Shown here: positions 1 to 6,940 of the stretch, in pieces
Layout: every line of letters begins with the position of its first letter
Position numbering within the stretch: the first letter of the stretch is position 1
From: an uncultured bacterium
GTDB lineage: Bacteria; Cyanobacteriota; Vampirovibrionia; Gastranaerophilales; Gastranaerophilaceae
Direction: 5' to 3'
DNA length: 13,414 nt
NCBI GenBank assembly: GCA_937894665.1
Contig: CALAWF010000110.1
Span: forward strand, 1 to 13,414
Position numbers and translations under genes: made by a program
The notes under the pieces: generated by a model
What the model was told of the DNA's origin: nothing
Seen by the model: only the letters and a program-made list of their open reading frames with translations
Database searches by the model: none

Positions 1-38
1 TAAATTCTTTATTATTTAAAAACTTTTTTGTCAACGAA

Positions 39-641
39 TTACTTAACACATACAATTGCCTTCAGCAAGGCAATTGCAGGAGCATATTCTGGTAAAATTT
101 CCAAGCAAGTTTTTAAAGACTTTTCAGCTTGTTTAAAATCTTTATCGTTATGATATGCAATATATGCAATCAAATAATGAAGCTCCGGGTCATTATAAAA
201 CTTATCTTTTGCCTTTCGCAAAAAGAACATTGCCGCAGGAATAAAATTATTTGCCCAAAAAGCACGACCAAGATATTTAAAAGTTTCAGGATTATAATAT
301 GCCATAAAATCAGAAAACTTCAAAATTTCATTGATATATCCGGCTTTATAATATTTGATAAAAATACTTAAATCCAATTCCAAAAAATTTCTTATCTCAA
401 AGTACGTCGGGTTCAAGGTAACCTTTCCTGCTAACATTTGAAGCAAAACCAATCCCCAATGCCCTCTAATATCAGAAATTGAAGCCCAAGTAAACATATC
501 TCGGGCTTTTTCCAATTCATCCAAGATTATATAACAGTAACCGGCTTCCGTATAAAATCCGTTCTTTTCAAAAAACACTTCACACCCATCAGATGTACCT
601 GATAAAAATTTCTCTTTTATCTGTTCGTATTCAACTGTCAT
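39..641 (-). CDS. TPR-like repeat protein, cytoplasmic, function unknown
   Basis: The 200-residue protein has no signal peptide and no membrane segment. It is mostly helical. The part from about residue 120 to 190 reads as tetratricopeptide-type helix pairs: a segment with LGRAFWANNF, then PELHYLIAYIAYHNDKDF, then QAEKSLKTCLEILP, whose ILP ending is the usual TPR helix-B close. TPR proteins are scaffolds for protein-protein contacts, and no enzyme motif is visible. The ATG at 641 has only a weak AAGATAAAG upstream. The gene lies 26 bp downstream of the exported TPR protein on the same strand, so the two are probably co-transcribed and may act together, although that link is inference from spacing. 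The TPR call is by eye and individual repeats are degenerate. Confidence 0.75.
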   Translation of the reverse strand: MTVEYEQIKEKFLSGTSDGCEVFFEKNGFYTEAGYCYIILDELEKARDMFTWASISDIRGHWGLVLLQMLAGKVTLNPTYFEIRNFLELDLSIFIKYYKAGYINEILKFSDFMAYYNPETFKYLGRAFWANNFIPAAMFFLRKAKDKFYNDPELHYLIAYIAYHNDKDFKQAEKSLKTCLEILPEYAPAIALLKAIVCVK

Positions 642-667
642 AAATCTTTATCTTATTTACTAATTAT

Positions 668-1963
668 CTATAAAGTGAAATCAGTCATCATAGATCTTTG
701 CATCATAGCCTGAATCACTTCCGGAGATAAATTTTTACCATTACCGGTCATTAACATATTCATCATTTCATCATCAGAAGATTTTGAAGAACTATCATTA
801 CCTAACAAGACTCTCAATTCTTCCAATTCTTTTTGAGATTGCATATATTCAGGACTTTTAGTAAAACTTTCCACCTCATTTTGAGTTGCGTAAGCTAGTT
901 TTATTTCTCCTGAATCAGTTTTGTGGTTATCAAAACTATGGATATTTTTCATAACGTTAGAATCATCTGATGAAGATTCCTCATTGTTAAGATTTTGTTG
1001 AATCTTTTTCAATTGAAGTTGTTGATACTGTTTGTTCAAATCAGGTGATAAACCATTGCCGTATGGAGCATTGATAAACGCATCCAACTTCGCATCCTGT
1101 TTTCCGAATGGAAGATTAATATTTTTCTTATCCTTATCTTTTGAGTTTGAATCTTTATTATTATCATCTTGTTTTTCAGCCGGTGACAATTTTGCCTGCA
1201 ATTGAGTAAGATTTCTGTTAACCAAAGTTTGAGGGTCAATTGGTGTTAAATCAGCAACACTTTCGGCAACATCAGCATAAGGATAGATAAGTTCAGGTTC
1301 ATTAACATTCTGATAACATTTTGCATTATCAGAACCCATTACACAGTTACGACCATTTGTTGCATATTTTACAATCATAGGATTGTCGTTCAAAGCAATA
1401 ACTTTTTCATATGCTCTAATAGCATTTTCTTTATCACTAACTTTTGTATAGCACATTGCCAAATAATAATATCCTAATGTATCAGATGGGTGAAGTTTTA
1501 CATAAGAAATACATTCTTGCAAACACCCTGCAAAATTACTTTTATGATATTTAGTTCTAATACTTGCCAAAGTAGGATTTGAATAGAATGAAGGTTCTTT
1601 TAACCATCCAGGTTCACCGGTAGCGTAAACCTGTCTTGCAGATTCTCTCAAATAATCATTACGACGTTGAGGAACTTCAACCTGTTGAGAAGATTCACTA
1701 TCACTATCACTACTACTATCATAATTAGGAAGACTAGAAGGAGCATAAGAATCTGAACTATGATTTTGCCCTGCAAGAGAATTTGAATAGTATTCACTCA
1801 TCACATTACTACGTTCCATTGCACTCTCATCATTTTCAGATGGATGAGTATCAGCATACAAATCATAATTCTTCAACGGATTGGTCCAACCGTATGCAGT
1901 TGTTGCCATTGCGGTATTTAAAACCATAACTGTAGCTAATAATAATCCGATATTCTTCTTCAT
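668..1963 (-). CDS. Exported TPR protein with Ser/Asp-rich low-complexity linkers
   Basis: The 431-residue protein starts with a typical Sec signal peptide: MKKN, a hydrophobic core to about residue 20, and a likely cleavage near residue 25. The mature part opens with a linker (about 50-100) that is very rich in Ser and Asp. Two TPR-like helix pairs follow at about 133-196, with the clear unit LGYYYLAMCYTKVSDKENAI. A long hydrophilic C-terminal half contains Lys/Asp/Asn-rich and Ser/Asp-rich runs. The start is secure because AGAGGA sits 7 nt before the ATG. Four cysteines lie between about residues 147 and 216, which in an exported protein could form disulfides; a VKOR-DsbA gene is encoded just upstream. 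The role is unknown. Envelope assembly or adhesion scaffolding would fit a secreted TPR protein, but nothing in the sequence decides it. Confidence 0.8.
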   Translation of the reverse strand: MKKNIGLLLATVMVLNTAMATTAYGWTNPLKNYDLYADTHPSENDESAMERSNVMSEYYSNSLAGQNHSSDSYAPSSLPNYDSSSDSDSESSQQVEVPQRRNDYLRESARQVYATGEPGWLKEPSFYSNPTLASIRTKYHKSNFAGCLQECISYVKLHPSDTLGYYYLAMCYTKVSDKENAIRAYEKVIALNDNPMIVKYATNGRNCVMGSDNAKCYQNVNEPELIYPYADVAESVADLTPIDPQTLVNRNLTQLQAKLSPAEKQDDNNKDSNSKDKDKKNINLPFGKQDAKLDAFINAPYGNGLSPDLNKQYQQLQLKKIQQNLNNEESSSDDSNVMKNIHSFDNHKTDSGEIKLAYATQNEVESFTKSPEYMQSQKELEELRVLLGNDSSSKSSDDEMMNMLMTGNGKNLSPEVIQAMMQRSMMTDFTL

Positions 1964-2062
1964 TATATTATCCTCTTTTAGAATTTTTTAATAATTTTAC
2001 CTTCTATGTCAAGGATATTATATGATATTATCAACTATACGTCATAATCCAAATGAATGATA

Positions 2063-2632
2063 TTACACTTTTCGCATTGCAAATTTACATCCGCAATAAT
2101 TCTGCCTATACAAATTCAAAGATTTTGAAATTTGATTTGTTTTCAAAAATCCATCCGCTTTTCTAAAATTTGTAGAGTTATAACTCACCCCATACTCCTT
2201 GGCAATAGAATTTCCAATTGCTGTTAATTTTTCATAATTTTTATGTGGGCTAATTACCATTGAAGTCGTAAATTCATCAATCCCCATAGATTTTGCAAGC
2301 TCTGCAGATTTTCTTAGTCTAAGTTCAAAACACTTATCGCATCTTTTGCCTTTTTCAGGTTCATTCTCTAATCCGGAAACAAAATCATAATAAACTTCCG
2401 GTTCATATTCCCCGACAATAAGTTCACATCCAAAATGAGAACACAAATTTTTCTCTGCATCCAAACGTTTTTCATACTCTTCAAGAGGAAAAATATTAGG
2501 GTTATAAAAATAAACTACAACAGAATATCCCATATCCTGTAAAAAAGATATGGGATAACCTGAACATATACCGCAACAAGCATGCAGTAGAATTTTTTTA
2601 TTAGAACAATTTGTTTGCAGGTTCTGCTCCAT
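2063..2632 (-). CDS. queH: Epoxyqueuosine reductase QueH (DUF208 family)
   Basis: QueH carries out the last step of queuosine synthesis, reducing epoxyqueuosine to queuosine at the wobble position of GUN-anticodon tRNAs. It is the non-homologous replacement of QueG. All family cysteine motifs are visible: LLHACCGIC near the N-terminus (Cys19, Cys20, Cys23), CDKCFELR (Cys98, Cys101), and a C-terminal YCGC (Cys180, Cys182). These bind an Fe-S cluster and a second metal in characterised family members. The length (189 residues) is normal. The reading frame could also open at a TTG at 2641; I chose the ATG at 2632. Either way the start lies inside the 3' end of the VKOR-DsbA gene (32-bp overlap with the ATG), so translation is probably coupled. 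No other queuosine gene is in the window. Confidence 0.93.
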   Translation of the reverse strand: MEQNLQTNCSNKKILLHACCGICSGYPISFLQDMGYSVVVYFYNPNIFPLEEYEKRLDAEKNLCSHFGCELIVGEYEPEVYYDFVSGLENEPEKGKRCDKCFELRLRKSAELAKSMGIDEFTTSMVISPHKNYEKLTAIGNSIAKEYGVSYNSTNFRKADGFLKTNQISKSLNLYRQNYCGCKFAMRKV

Positions 2633-3836
2633 GTTTTTCAACCCATTTTTTCAATTCGTGGTAACCTTTGATACCCATTTCGAACTCATCACCCATTTTT
2701 AAAGCCGGAGTTCCGATTTGCTTATTTGCAACAGCATAATCAATATCTTTTTGAATCATAGCATTAACTTCCGCACTATGAGCATCTTTTTGCATTTTAT
2801 CCATATCAAGGTCTAAACCTGAATTTTCTAAAACATCAAGAACTTCATCCTCTGTGGTTGGTTTTTTATCGAAAAACAAAGTATTAACTTCCCAGAATTT
2901 GCCTTGCATTTGAGCCGCTTCTGAATACTTAGCCATAATACAAGAACCATGGTGGAATTCTTGTTCCATATATTTATTACATTCAGTATCAAGAGGCATT
3001 GCGTGATGTTCTATTCTCAAATTCTTATATTCTTTAACAATTTTAGCTAGCATGTGGTTGCAAGCAGAACACATTGGACATTTGTAATCAGAATAGATTT
3101 CTAATACAACAGCATCTTTGGCTTCGCTACCTAATACATTACCTTTAGGTGCAATATTTTCCGGAATTGGTTTTGTAAATTTTAAATATTCTCTAGTAAA
3201 TTTTAAAGCCGGAGAGAATTTTGCACTTGAATAAGTCCAACCCAAAAATCCGCAAGCACAAGCCATTACAACAACAAATGCTATTCTATACGGGATAGGT
3301 TTCAACGCATCAATAAAATCAACGAAACTTTGCTTAATTGCACCAATAAATGAACCTTTGATGCCAACAACTGCAACTAATGCAATTAATAAATCAATAA
3401 CATATGTACAAGCACATAACAAACATAATTTTTTAATACCAAACAAACTTACACATAACAAAATCATTGAAATTACAAAAGAAATAAGTCCTAATGATGC
3501 AATATAGTGATATTTGTTTTTAAAAACTTCCATAAATTTGAAAAGTTTAACATTCTTTAACTTATCTGCACCCAACAACAATAAAACAAATGAGTACAAG
3601 AATATTCCCCAATAAGCCAAAGGAACACCCAAGAACTGAGATTCGGTTGTTTTAGCAACACCATCGCAATCCACAAAATCACTTATTGAACAAAAACTTG
3701 GCAAAGCATATTGGTCAAAATTTGCACTATAATATATTTTTGCAAGTTCTACAGAAAGTATAAAACCTATAACAACTAAAATAATAATAGCTGAATACTT
3801 CCATGAATTTCTACTAGTTTCAACATTATTTTCCAT
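2601..3836 (-). CDS. VKOR-DsbA fusion: membrane disulfide bond-forming protein
   Basis: This 411-residue membrane protein joins a vitamin K epoxide reductase domain to a thioredoxin-fold DsbA/DsbG-like domain. By family knowledge, VKOR passes electrons from the fused thioredoxin domain to membrane quinone and so drives disulfide formation in exported proteins. The VKOR part shows helices at about 15-35, 73-90, 111-133 and 138-159. It has the periplasmic loop cysteines Cys49 and Cys57 (motif DCDGVAKT), the quinone-side CLLC at 138-141, and GVPLAYWG. A fifth helix at about 183-203 leads to the thioredoxin domain, with CPMC at 253-256 and a cis-proline segment IGTPAL near the C-terminus. The start has AGAGGGAG upstream. 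Its 3' end overlaps queH. The loop cysteines are eight residues apart. Confidence in the family is high; the exact substrates are unknown. Confidence 0.93.
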   Translation of the reverse strand: MENNVETSRNSWKYSAIIILVVIGFILSVELAKIYYSANFDQYALPSFCSISDFVDCDGVAKTTESQFLGVPLAYWGIFLYSFVLLLLGADKLKNVKLFKFMEVFKNKYHYIASLGLISFVISMILLCVSLFGIKKLCLLCACTYVIDLLIALVAVVGIKGSFIGAIKQSFVDFIDALKPIPYRIAFVVVMACACGFLGWTYSSAKFSPALKFTREYLKFTKPIPENIAPKGNVLGSEAKDAVVLEIYSDYKCPMCSACNHMLAKIVKEYKNLRIEHHAMPLDTECNKYMEQEFHHGSCIMAKYSEAAQMQGKFWEVNTLFFDKKPTTEDEVLDVLENSGLDLDMDKMQKDAHSAEVNAMIQKDIDYAVANKQIGTPALKMGDEFEMGIKGYHELKKWVEKHGAEPANKLF

Positions 3837-3863
3837 ATCATTCTCCCTCTTAATTGTAATCCT

Positions 3864-3892
3864 ATCTTACATTTATTCAGAGAATTAATCAA
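3864..3892 (-). promoter_or_regulatory. Candidate sigma-70-type promoter for the VKOR-DsbA/queH pair
   Basis: On the minus strand TTGATT and TAAGAT are separated by 17 bases, with a start expected near 3857, about 20 nt before the ATG. Each box matches consensus at four of six positions, so this is only a plausible promoter. It lies between the rubrerythrin terminator and the VKOR gene, where a new promoter is needed. Confidence 0.4.
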
Positions 3893-3917
3893 CAAACTTA
3901 ACGATTAGAAGCAAATA

Positions 3918-3958
3918 AAAAACTTGACGAAAAGGTTAACCCATTCCGCCAAGTTTTT
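3918..3958 (-). terminator. Rho-independent terminator of the rubrerythrin gene
   Basis: On the minus strand AAAAACTTGGCGGAA is followed by an 11-nt loop and TTTCGTCAAGTTTTT, forming a continuous 15-bp RNA stem that includes G:U pairs and ends in a U-run. On the plus strand the same positions give A:C mismatches, so the element is directional and serves the minus-strand gene ending at 3987. Confidence 0.85.
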
Positions 3959-3986
3959 GTTTAAATTTATCAGATACTAAACTAAA

Positions 3987-4523
3987 TTAGTTAAAATATC
4001 TTTTTAAAAGACCGTCAAAACCTCTGCCATGACGAGCTTCATCTTTAGCCATTTCGTGAACTGTATCGTGAATTGCATCATAACCCAATTCTTTAGCTCT
4101 TTTAGCGATAGCCAATTTACCTTCGCAAGCACCTTGTTCAGCATCTGCTCTCATTTCAAGGTTTTTCTTAGTTGAATTTGTAACAACTTCGCCCAACAAT
4201 TCAGCAAATTTTGCAGCGTGTTCAGCTTCTTCGAAAGCGTATCTTTTGTATGCTTCAGCAACTTCAGGATAACCTTCTCTTTCAGCAACTCTTGCCATTG
4301 CAAGATACATACCAACTTCTGTGCATTCGCCGTTAAAGTTTGCTCTTAAACCTTCCATGATTTCAGCATCTTCAACTTTTCCATCGCCTACATTATGTTC
4401 ACAAGCGTAAACTTTTTCTCCGCCTGATACTTCTTTAAATGTTGTTGCTCCGCATAAAGGACATTTTTCTGGAGCTTTATCTGATTCTGTTGACCAACCA
4501 CAAACTGTACATACGTATTTCAT
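3987..4523 (-). CDS. Reverse rubrerythrin (N-terminal rubredoxin, C-terminal diiron domain)
   Basis: Rubrerythrins reduce hydrogen peroxide to water in anaerobes, using a diiron site fed by a rubredoxin iron. In this 178-residue protein the rubredoxin-like domain comes first (CxxC at Cys5/Cys8 and Cys21/Cys24) and the four-helix ferritin-like domain follows. That order defines the reverse type known from clostridia. Diiron ligand motifs are EEAEH (98-102) and DEARH (161-165), with further glutamates at about 66 and 69. The start at 4523 is chosen because AGGTGG sits 6 nt upstream and because the longer reading frame, opening at a TTG at 4583, would begin upstream of the mapped promoter's start point. 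It is a single-gene unit with its own promoter and terminator. An oxygen or peroxide stress role is inferred from the family. Confidence 0.93.
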   Translation of the reverse strand: MKYVCTVCGWSTESDKAPEKCPLCGATTFKEVSGGEKVYACEHNVGDGKVEDAEIMEGLRANFNGECTEVGMYLAMARVAEREGYPEVAEAYKRYAFEEAEHAAKFAELLGEVVTNSTKKNLEMRADAEQGACEGKLAIAKRAKELGYDAIHDTVHEMAKDEARHGRGFDGLLKRYFN

Positions 4524-4528
4524 TTTAA

Positions 4529-4534
4529 CCACCT
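4529..4534 (-). promoter_or_regulatory. Shine-Dalgarno deciding the rubrerythrin start
   Basis: AGGTGG on the minus strand lies 5 nt before the ATG at 4523. This supports the 178-residue protein over a 20-residue longer form. Confidence 0.8.
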
Positions 4535-4569
4535 TTCTTTGTGTGAATTTCTTATTTTTTACATGCTCA

Positions 4570-4598
4570 ATTATAACAAACAATATTTATTTTGTAAA
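4570..4598 (-). promoter_or_regulatory. Strong sigma-70-type promoter of the rubrerythrin gene
   Basis: On the minus strand TTTACA (5 of 6 to consensus) and a perfect TATAAT are 17 bases apart, with a TG extension just before the -10 (TGTTATAAT). Transcription should start near 4563, giving a ~40-nt leader. I saw no full PerR-type palindrome, only the half-site-like TTATAAT of the -10 itself. Confidence 0.8.
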
Positions 4599-4743
4599 GT
4601 GGGAATTATTTTCACTTTTCATTTCTTTACAATTATAGTACGAATATTTTGTTTTATAATTGGATAGATTGGTAGAAATAATGGTTATAATAGAATAATT
4701 TTAAATGTCGGGTTAGTAAACCCGACCTACAATTTTTATACGC
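4599..4743. other. Gene-free stretch between rubrerythrin promoter and repeat element
   Basis: This is AT-rich with no reading frame of note. Isolated TATAAT-like words on the plus strand (4655-4660 and near 4686) have no well-spaced -35 and no gene behind them. The only structure is the hairpin at 4707-4726. Confidence 0.6.
4707..4726. repeat. Small REP-like palindrome GTCGGGTT-agta-AACCCGAC
   Basis: A perfect 8-bp stem with a 4-nt loop stands out as GC-rich in very AT-rich DNA. On the plus strand it is followed by CTACAATTTTT. It resembles the widespread GTCGGGTT...AACCCGAC extragenic palindromes. A related hairpin with the same TGTCGG/CCGAC ends occurs at 13267-13290. Whether it is repeated elsewhere in the genome cannot be seen here. 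Confidence 0.55.
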
Positions 4744-4856
4744 ATTCGTCATACTGAGCGAAGCGAAGTATCTCTAACTAAACGCATAGGATTGAGATTC
4801 TTCGGGTAAATCTGTAATGCTTTATTCAACTCAGTTTTTCCCACAGAATGACGAAT
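4744..4856. repeat. Intergenic ~113-bp element with nested inverted repeats
   Basis: The outer arms ATTCGTCATACTG (4744-4756) and CAGAATGACGAAT (4844-4856) are complementary at 12 of 13 positions. Inner arms GAAGTATCTC (4765-4774) and GAGATTCTTC (4794-4803) match at 9 of 10. The left half carries AGCGAAGCGAAG. This is the look of the GTCAT-CTGAGCGAAGCGAAG-type intergenic repeats seen in many bacterial genomes. No coding potential is visible. It begins 9 bp past the stop of the unrecognised gene at 4866 and may serve as its 3' structure. Confidence 0.7.
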
Positions 4857-4865
4857 TATTTAAAT

Positions 4866-5573
4866 CTAAATCGAAGCTCCGCCTTCGTTCTTTATTTTAT
4901 CAAGAACATTTTTTGAACCATCTACAGACTTTGTATATTGCAAAACAAAATCTGTTGCTTCCTGATCCCTTGCAATAGCCTCTTTCAATAAAATTATATC
5001 TTCCATTGAGAATTTTCTAATTGCGGACTGAGAATTATCTATCAAAAATTGTTTAAACTTTTGTTGAACTTCATATTCAAACCCCGGTAAATCCGATTTC
5101 AAAGAATACCAACGATAAAAATGATGAAGCATATAATATTTATCTATAACACCATCTCGCATAACAAACATTGGTGAAGTTTTCAGCTTAAACCCCTCTC
5201 CCACACAAAGAGAAAGAAACAAAGCTCTAAGTCCTCGTTGTTCTGTAATTAATCCTTCTTCTTCTTTTAAAATTGATAAAATTTTATCTGCATTATTTAT
5301 TTTATAAACAGGGGTATTAGCAGCTTTTATGTAGTCTAAAAGTCTATCAGGATTACAATCAACCTGTTTTACTATTGCCGAAACATTTTCTCTTACAGAT
5401 TCTATCAATTTCTGAGTTTCAGAATTCAATGTAAGATTACTCCCTGAACCTATAATTGTTTTAGATGTTTTATTTGAAAAACTTGTTTTGGTAGTTTTTT
5501 TCAACTTTTCTCTCAAATGTTTTTCTTTCATTGAAAGAAGATAGTATTTTACATTTTTAAAAATATTACTCAT
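4866..5573 (-). CDS. Conserved-looking hypothetical protein, family not recognised
   Basis: I do not recognise this 235-residue protein. It has no signal peptide or convincing membrane helix. The first ~45 residues are strongly basic (many Lys), then a Ser/Thr/Gly-rich linker leads to a mostly helical body. Visible features include GLITEQRGLRALFLSLCVGEG and a Tyr/His-rich stretch (DKYYMLHHFYRWYS), followed by charged helices to the C-terminus. The reading frame extends upstream to a TTG at 5711, but that would overlap the divergent TolC gene. The ATG at 5573 has no Shine-Dalgarno but has TATAAT 7 nt before it, so I chose it and suspect a leaderless mRNA. An ATG at 5531 is an alternative. It is divergent to the TolC gene, but shared function is unproven. 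Confidence 0.7.
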   Translation of the reverse strand: MSNIFKNVKYYLLSMKEKHLREKLKKTTKTSFSNKTSKTIIGSGSNLTLNSETQKLIESVRENVSAIVKQVDCNPDRLLDYIKAANTPVYKINNADKILSILKEEEGLITEQRGLRALFLSLCVGEGFKLKTSPMFVMRDGVIDKYYMLHHFYRWYSLKSDLPGFEYEVQQKFKQFLIDNSQSAIRKFSMEDIILLKEAIARDQEATDFVLQYTKSVDGSKNVLDKIKNEGGASI

Positions 5574-5580
5574 AGAAAGG

Positions 5581-5586
5581 ATTATA
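5581..5586 (-). promoter_or_regulatory. -10 box 7 nt before the ATG of the unrecognised gene
   Basis: A perfect TATAAT on the minus strand ends 7 nt before the ATG at 5573, placing transcription start at or next to the start codon. The position of the -35 (TGTAAA, 17 bases upstream) is only a 3-of-6 match. Confidence 0.5.
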
Positions 5587-5634
5587 ATCTTAATAGCAAA
5601 ATATTTACACATCCAAATATAGGATAATAATTTA

Positions 5635-5643
5635 TGATATAAT
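5635..5643 (+). promoter_or_regulatory. Extended -10 promoter of the TolC-family gene
   Basis: TGATATAAT is a perfect extended -10 motif, and a recognisable -35 is absent, as is common with this class. It ends 10 nt before the ATG at 5654, which predicts a leader of only a few bases. No good Shine-Dalgarno is present. Confidence 0.6.
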
Positions 5644-5653
5644 AAATCCGGAT

Positions 5654-6940
5654 ATGAAAAAGTTCTTAGTAATCTTATTGATATTATTATGTCAGAGTGC
5701 AGCTTTTGCAATTGAGGACATCAAAAAAGTTGACCTTGAAGAAGCTATGAACTCTGCGTTAAAAAATAACATCGATCTTAAATCTGCACAAATTGATATA
5801 AATATTGCAAAGAATAATATAAAAACAGCAAATAGGTTACAAAATCCATCATTTGATGCCTTTTACAACTTCGGAGCTTCCGGCTGGACAGAACCAAGAC
5901 AGCTAGGTTTAACCCAAACCGTTGAAATTGCAAAACGAAAAGCCCGAAAAAATTTAGCAGAATCAAACCTAAAACTTGTAGAAAAGAATGTTGGTTACAC
6001 AAAATTTGACCTGAAAATGGATGTCCGAGAAGCGTACATAAATCTCGTTGCGACAAAGTCTGTACTTGATACTCTTGAACAACAAAAAACTCTTCAAGAA
6101 GAATTATTAGCAATTGCACAAAAAAGAACTAAAACTCACTCTGTGCCGGAAATAGATGTTATTCAAGCCGAAATCGCACTTAATCAAATGATAACTCAAG
6201 TTAACACCGCAAAAGTTAATGTCAAAAGTTCTTTGCTGGACTTTAACAAAATAATAAATGACCCAAATGGCATAACTTATGACAGTATGGATAATATTTT
6301 TGCAGAAGAAAACAACTTTGAGGAAATGCAAACTCCTCCTCCCGATACAAATTTTCCTGATTTTGCAGAAATTAAAGAAAAAACTTTAGCTAACAGATAT
6401 GACATACAAATTGCAAAGCAAGAAATTGATGTTGCGGAAAAGAATTTGACTGTTGTCGCTCGTCAAAAAATTCCAGACCTTGAAATAACCGGCGGTTATG
6501 CTTATCAAATGCCTATCCATACAGATGATAGAAGATTTAATAGCGGAGGCTATTTAGGAGGAAGTATTGTAAATATTCCACTTTTTTACAACTATTCTCC
6601 GGAAATTAAAAACGCAACCCTGAAACTTCAACAGGCAGAATTGAAATATGAATCTGTAAAAAATAAAGCAGAAAAAGATATAAAATCTGCTTACGAAAAA
6701 TTCCTAACAGCAGGAGAAAATCTTAATTACTATGAATCAAAAATTTTGGTAAGTTCAAGTAAACTGATTGACATTTCCAAAAAATCTTATGAAAACGGAA
6801 AATCTGATATTACAGCACTTATTGTAATGAAACAGTCTTACAAATCCATAATTGTTGGTTACACATACGCTCTTGCTGAATACTACAACAGTTGGACAAA
6901 TTTTTTGAGAGAAGTTAATAACGAAGATTTTGAATTTTAA
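5654..6940 (+). CDS. TolC-family outer membrane efflux protein
   Basis: The 428-residue protein has a Sec signal peptide (MKKFLVILLILLCQSAAFA, cleavage near residue 19) followed by two homologous outer-membrane-efflux repeats of about 180 residues each. The first opens with VDLEEAMNSALKNNIDLKSA and the second includes NRYDIQIAKQEIDVAEKNL. Long amphipathic helices with regular Ala/Asn/Lys spacing match the periplasmic tunnel of TolC, and the beta segments match its outer-membrane barrel. The C-terminus ends in DFEF, a terminal Phe as in many outer-membrane proteins. Such proteins are the exit ducts of RND, ABC or type I export systems. The inner-membrane and adaptor partners are not in this window, so the substrate is unknown. 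CusC/CzcC-like is a possible subgroup. It shows the host is diderm. Confidence 0.92.
   Translation: MKKFLVILLILLCQSAAFAIEDIKKVDLEEAMNSALKNNIDLKSAQIDINIAKNNIKTANRLQNPSFDAFYNFGASGWTEPRQLGLTQTVEIAKRKARKNLAESNLKLVEKNVGYTKFDLKMDVREAYINLVATKSVLDTLEQQKTLQEELLAIAQKRTKTHSVPEIDVIQAEIALNQMITQVNTAKVNVKSSLLDFNKIINDPNGITYDSMDNIFAEENNFEEMQTPPPDTNFPDFAEIKEKTLANRYDIQIAKQEIDVAEKNLTVVARQKIPDLEITGGYAYQMPIHTDDRRFNSGGYLGGSIVNIPLFYNYSPEIKNATLKLQQAELKYESVKNKAEKDIKSAYEKFLTAGENLNYYESKILVSSSKLIDISKKSYENGKSDITALIVMKQSYKSIIVGYTYALAEYYNSWTNFLREVNNEDFEF

Noticed and set aside
2633..2641. QueH start at a TTG three codons earlier
   Set aside because: The ATG at 2632 is the simpler choice and keeps all motifs. The TTG cannot be excluded, but it has no better ribosome binding site.
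4524..4583. A 20-residue longer N-terminus for the rubrerythrin, opening at a TTG
   Set aside because: It would begin upstream of the predicted transcription start near 4563, and AGGTGG marks the ATG at 4523.
4681..4700. PerR-type box near the rubrerythrin gene (TTATAATAGAATAAT)
   Set aside because: The second half does not match the inverted ATTATAA of the PerR consensus, and it lies ~80 bp upstream of the -35 box.
5574..5711. A longer form of the unrecognised protein opening at a TTG inside the TolC gene
   Set aside because: It would run through the divergent promoter region and overlap the TolC signal peptide; the extra residues look like translated intergenic DNA.
5778..6119. 113-codon reading frame on the minus strand inside the TolC gene
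   Set aside because: It is a shadow frame: no family motif and no promoter or ribosome binding site of its own, and it lies fully within a well-supported gene.
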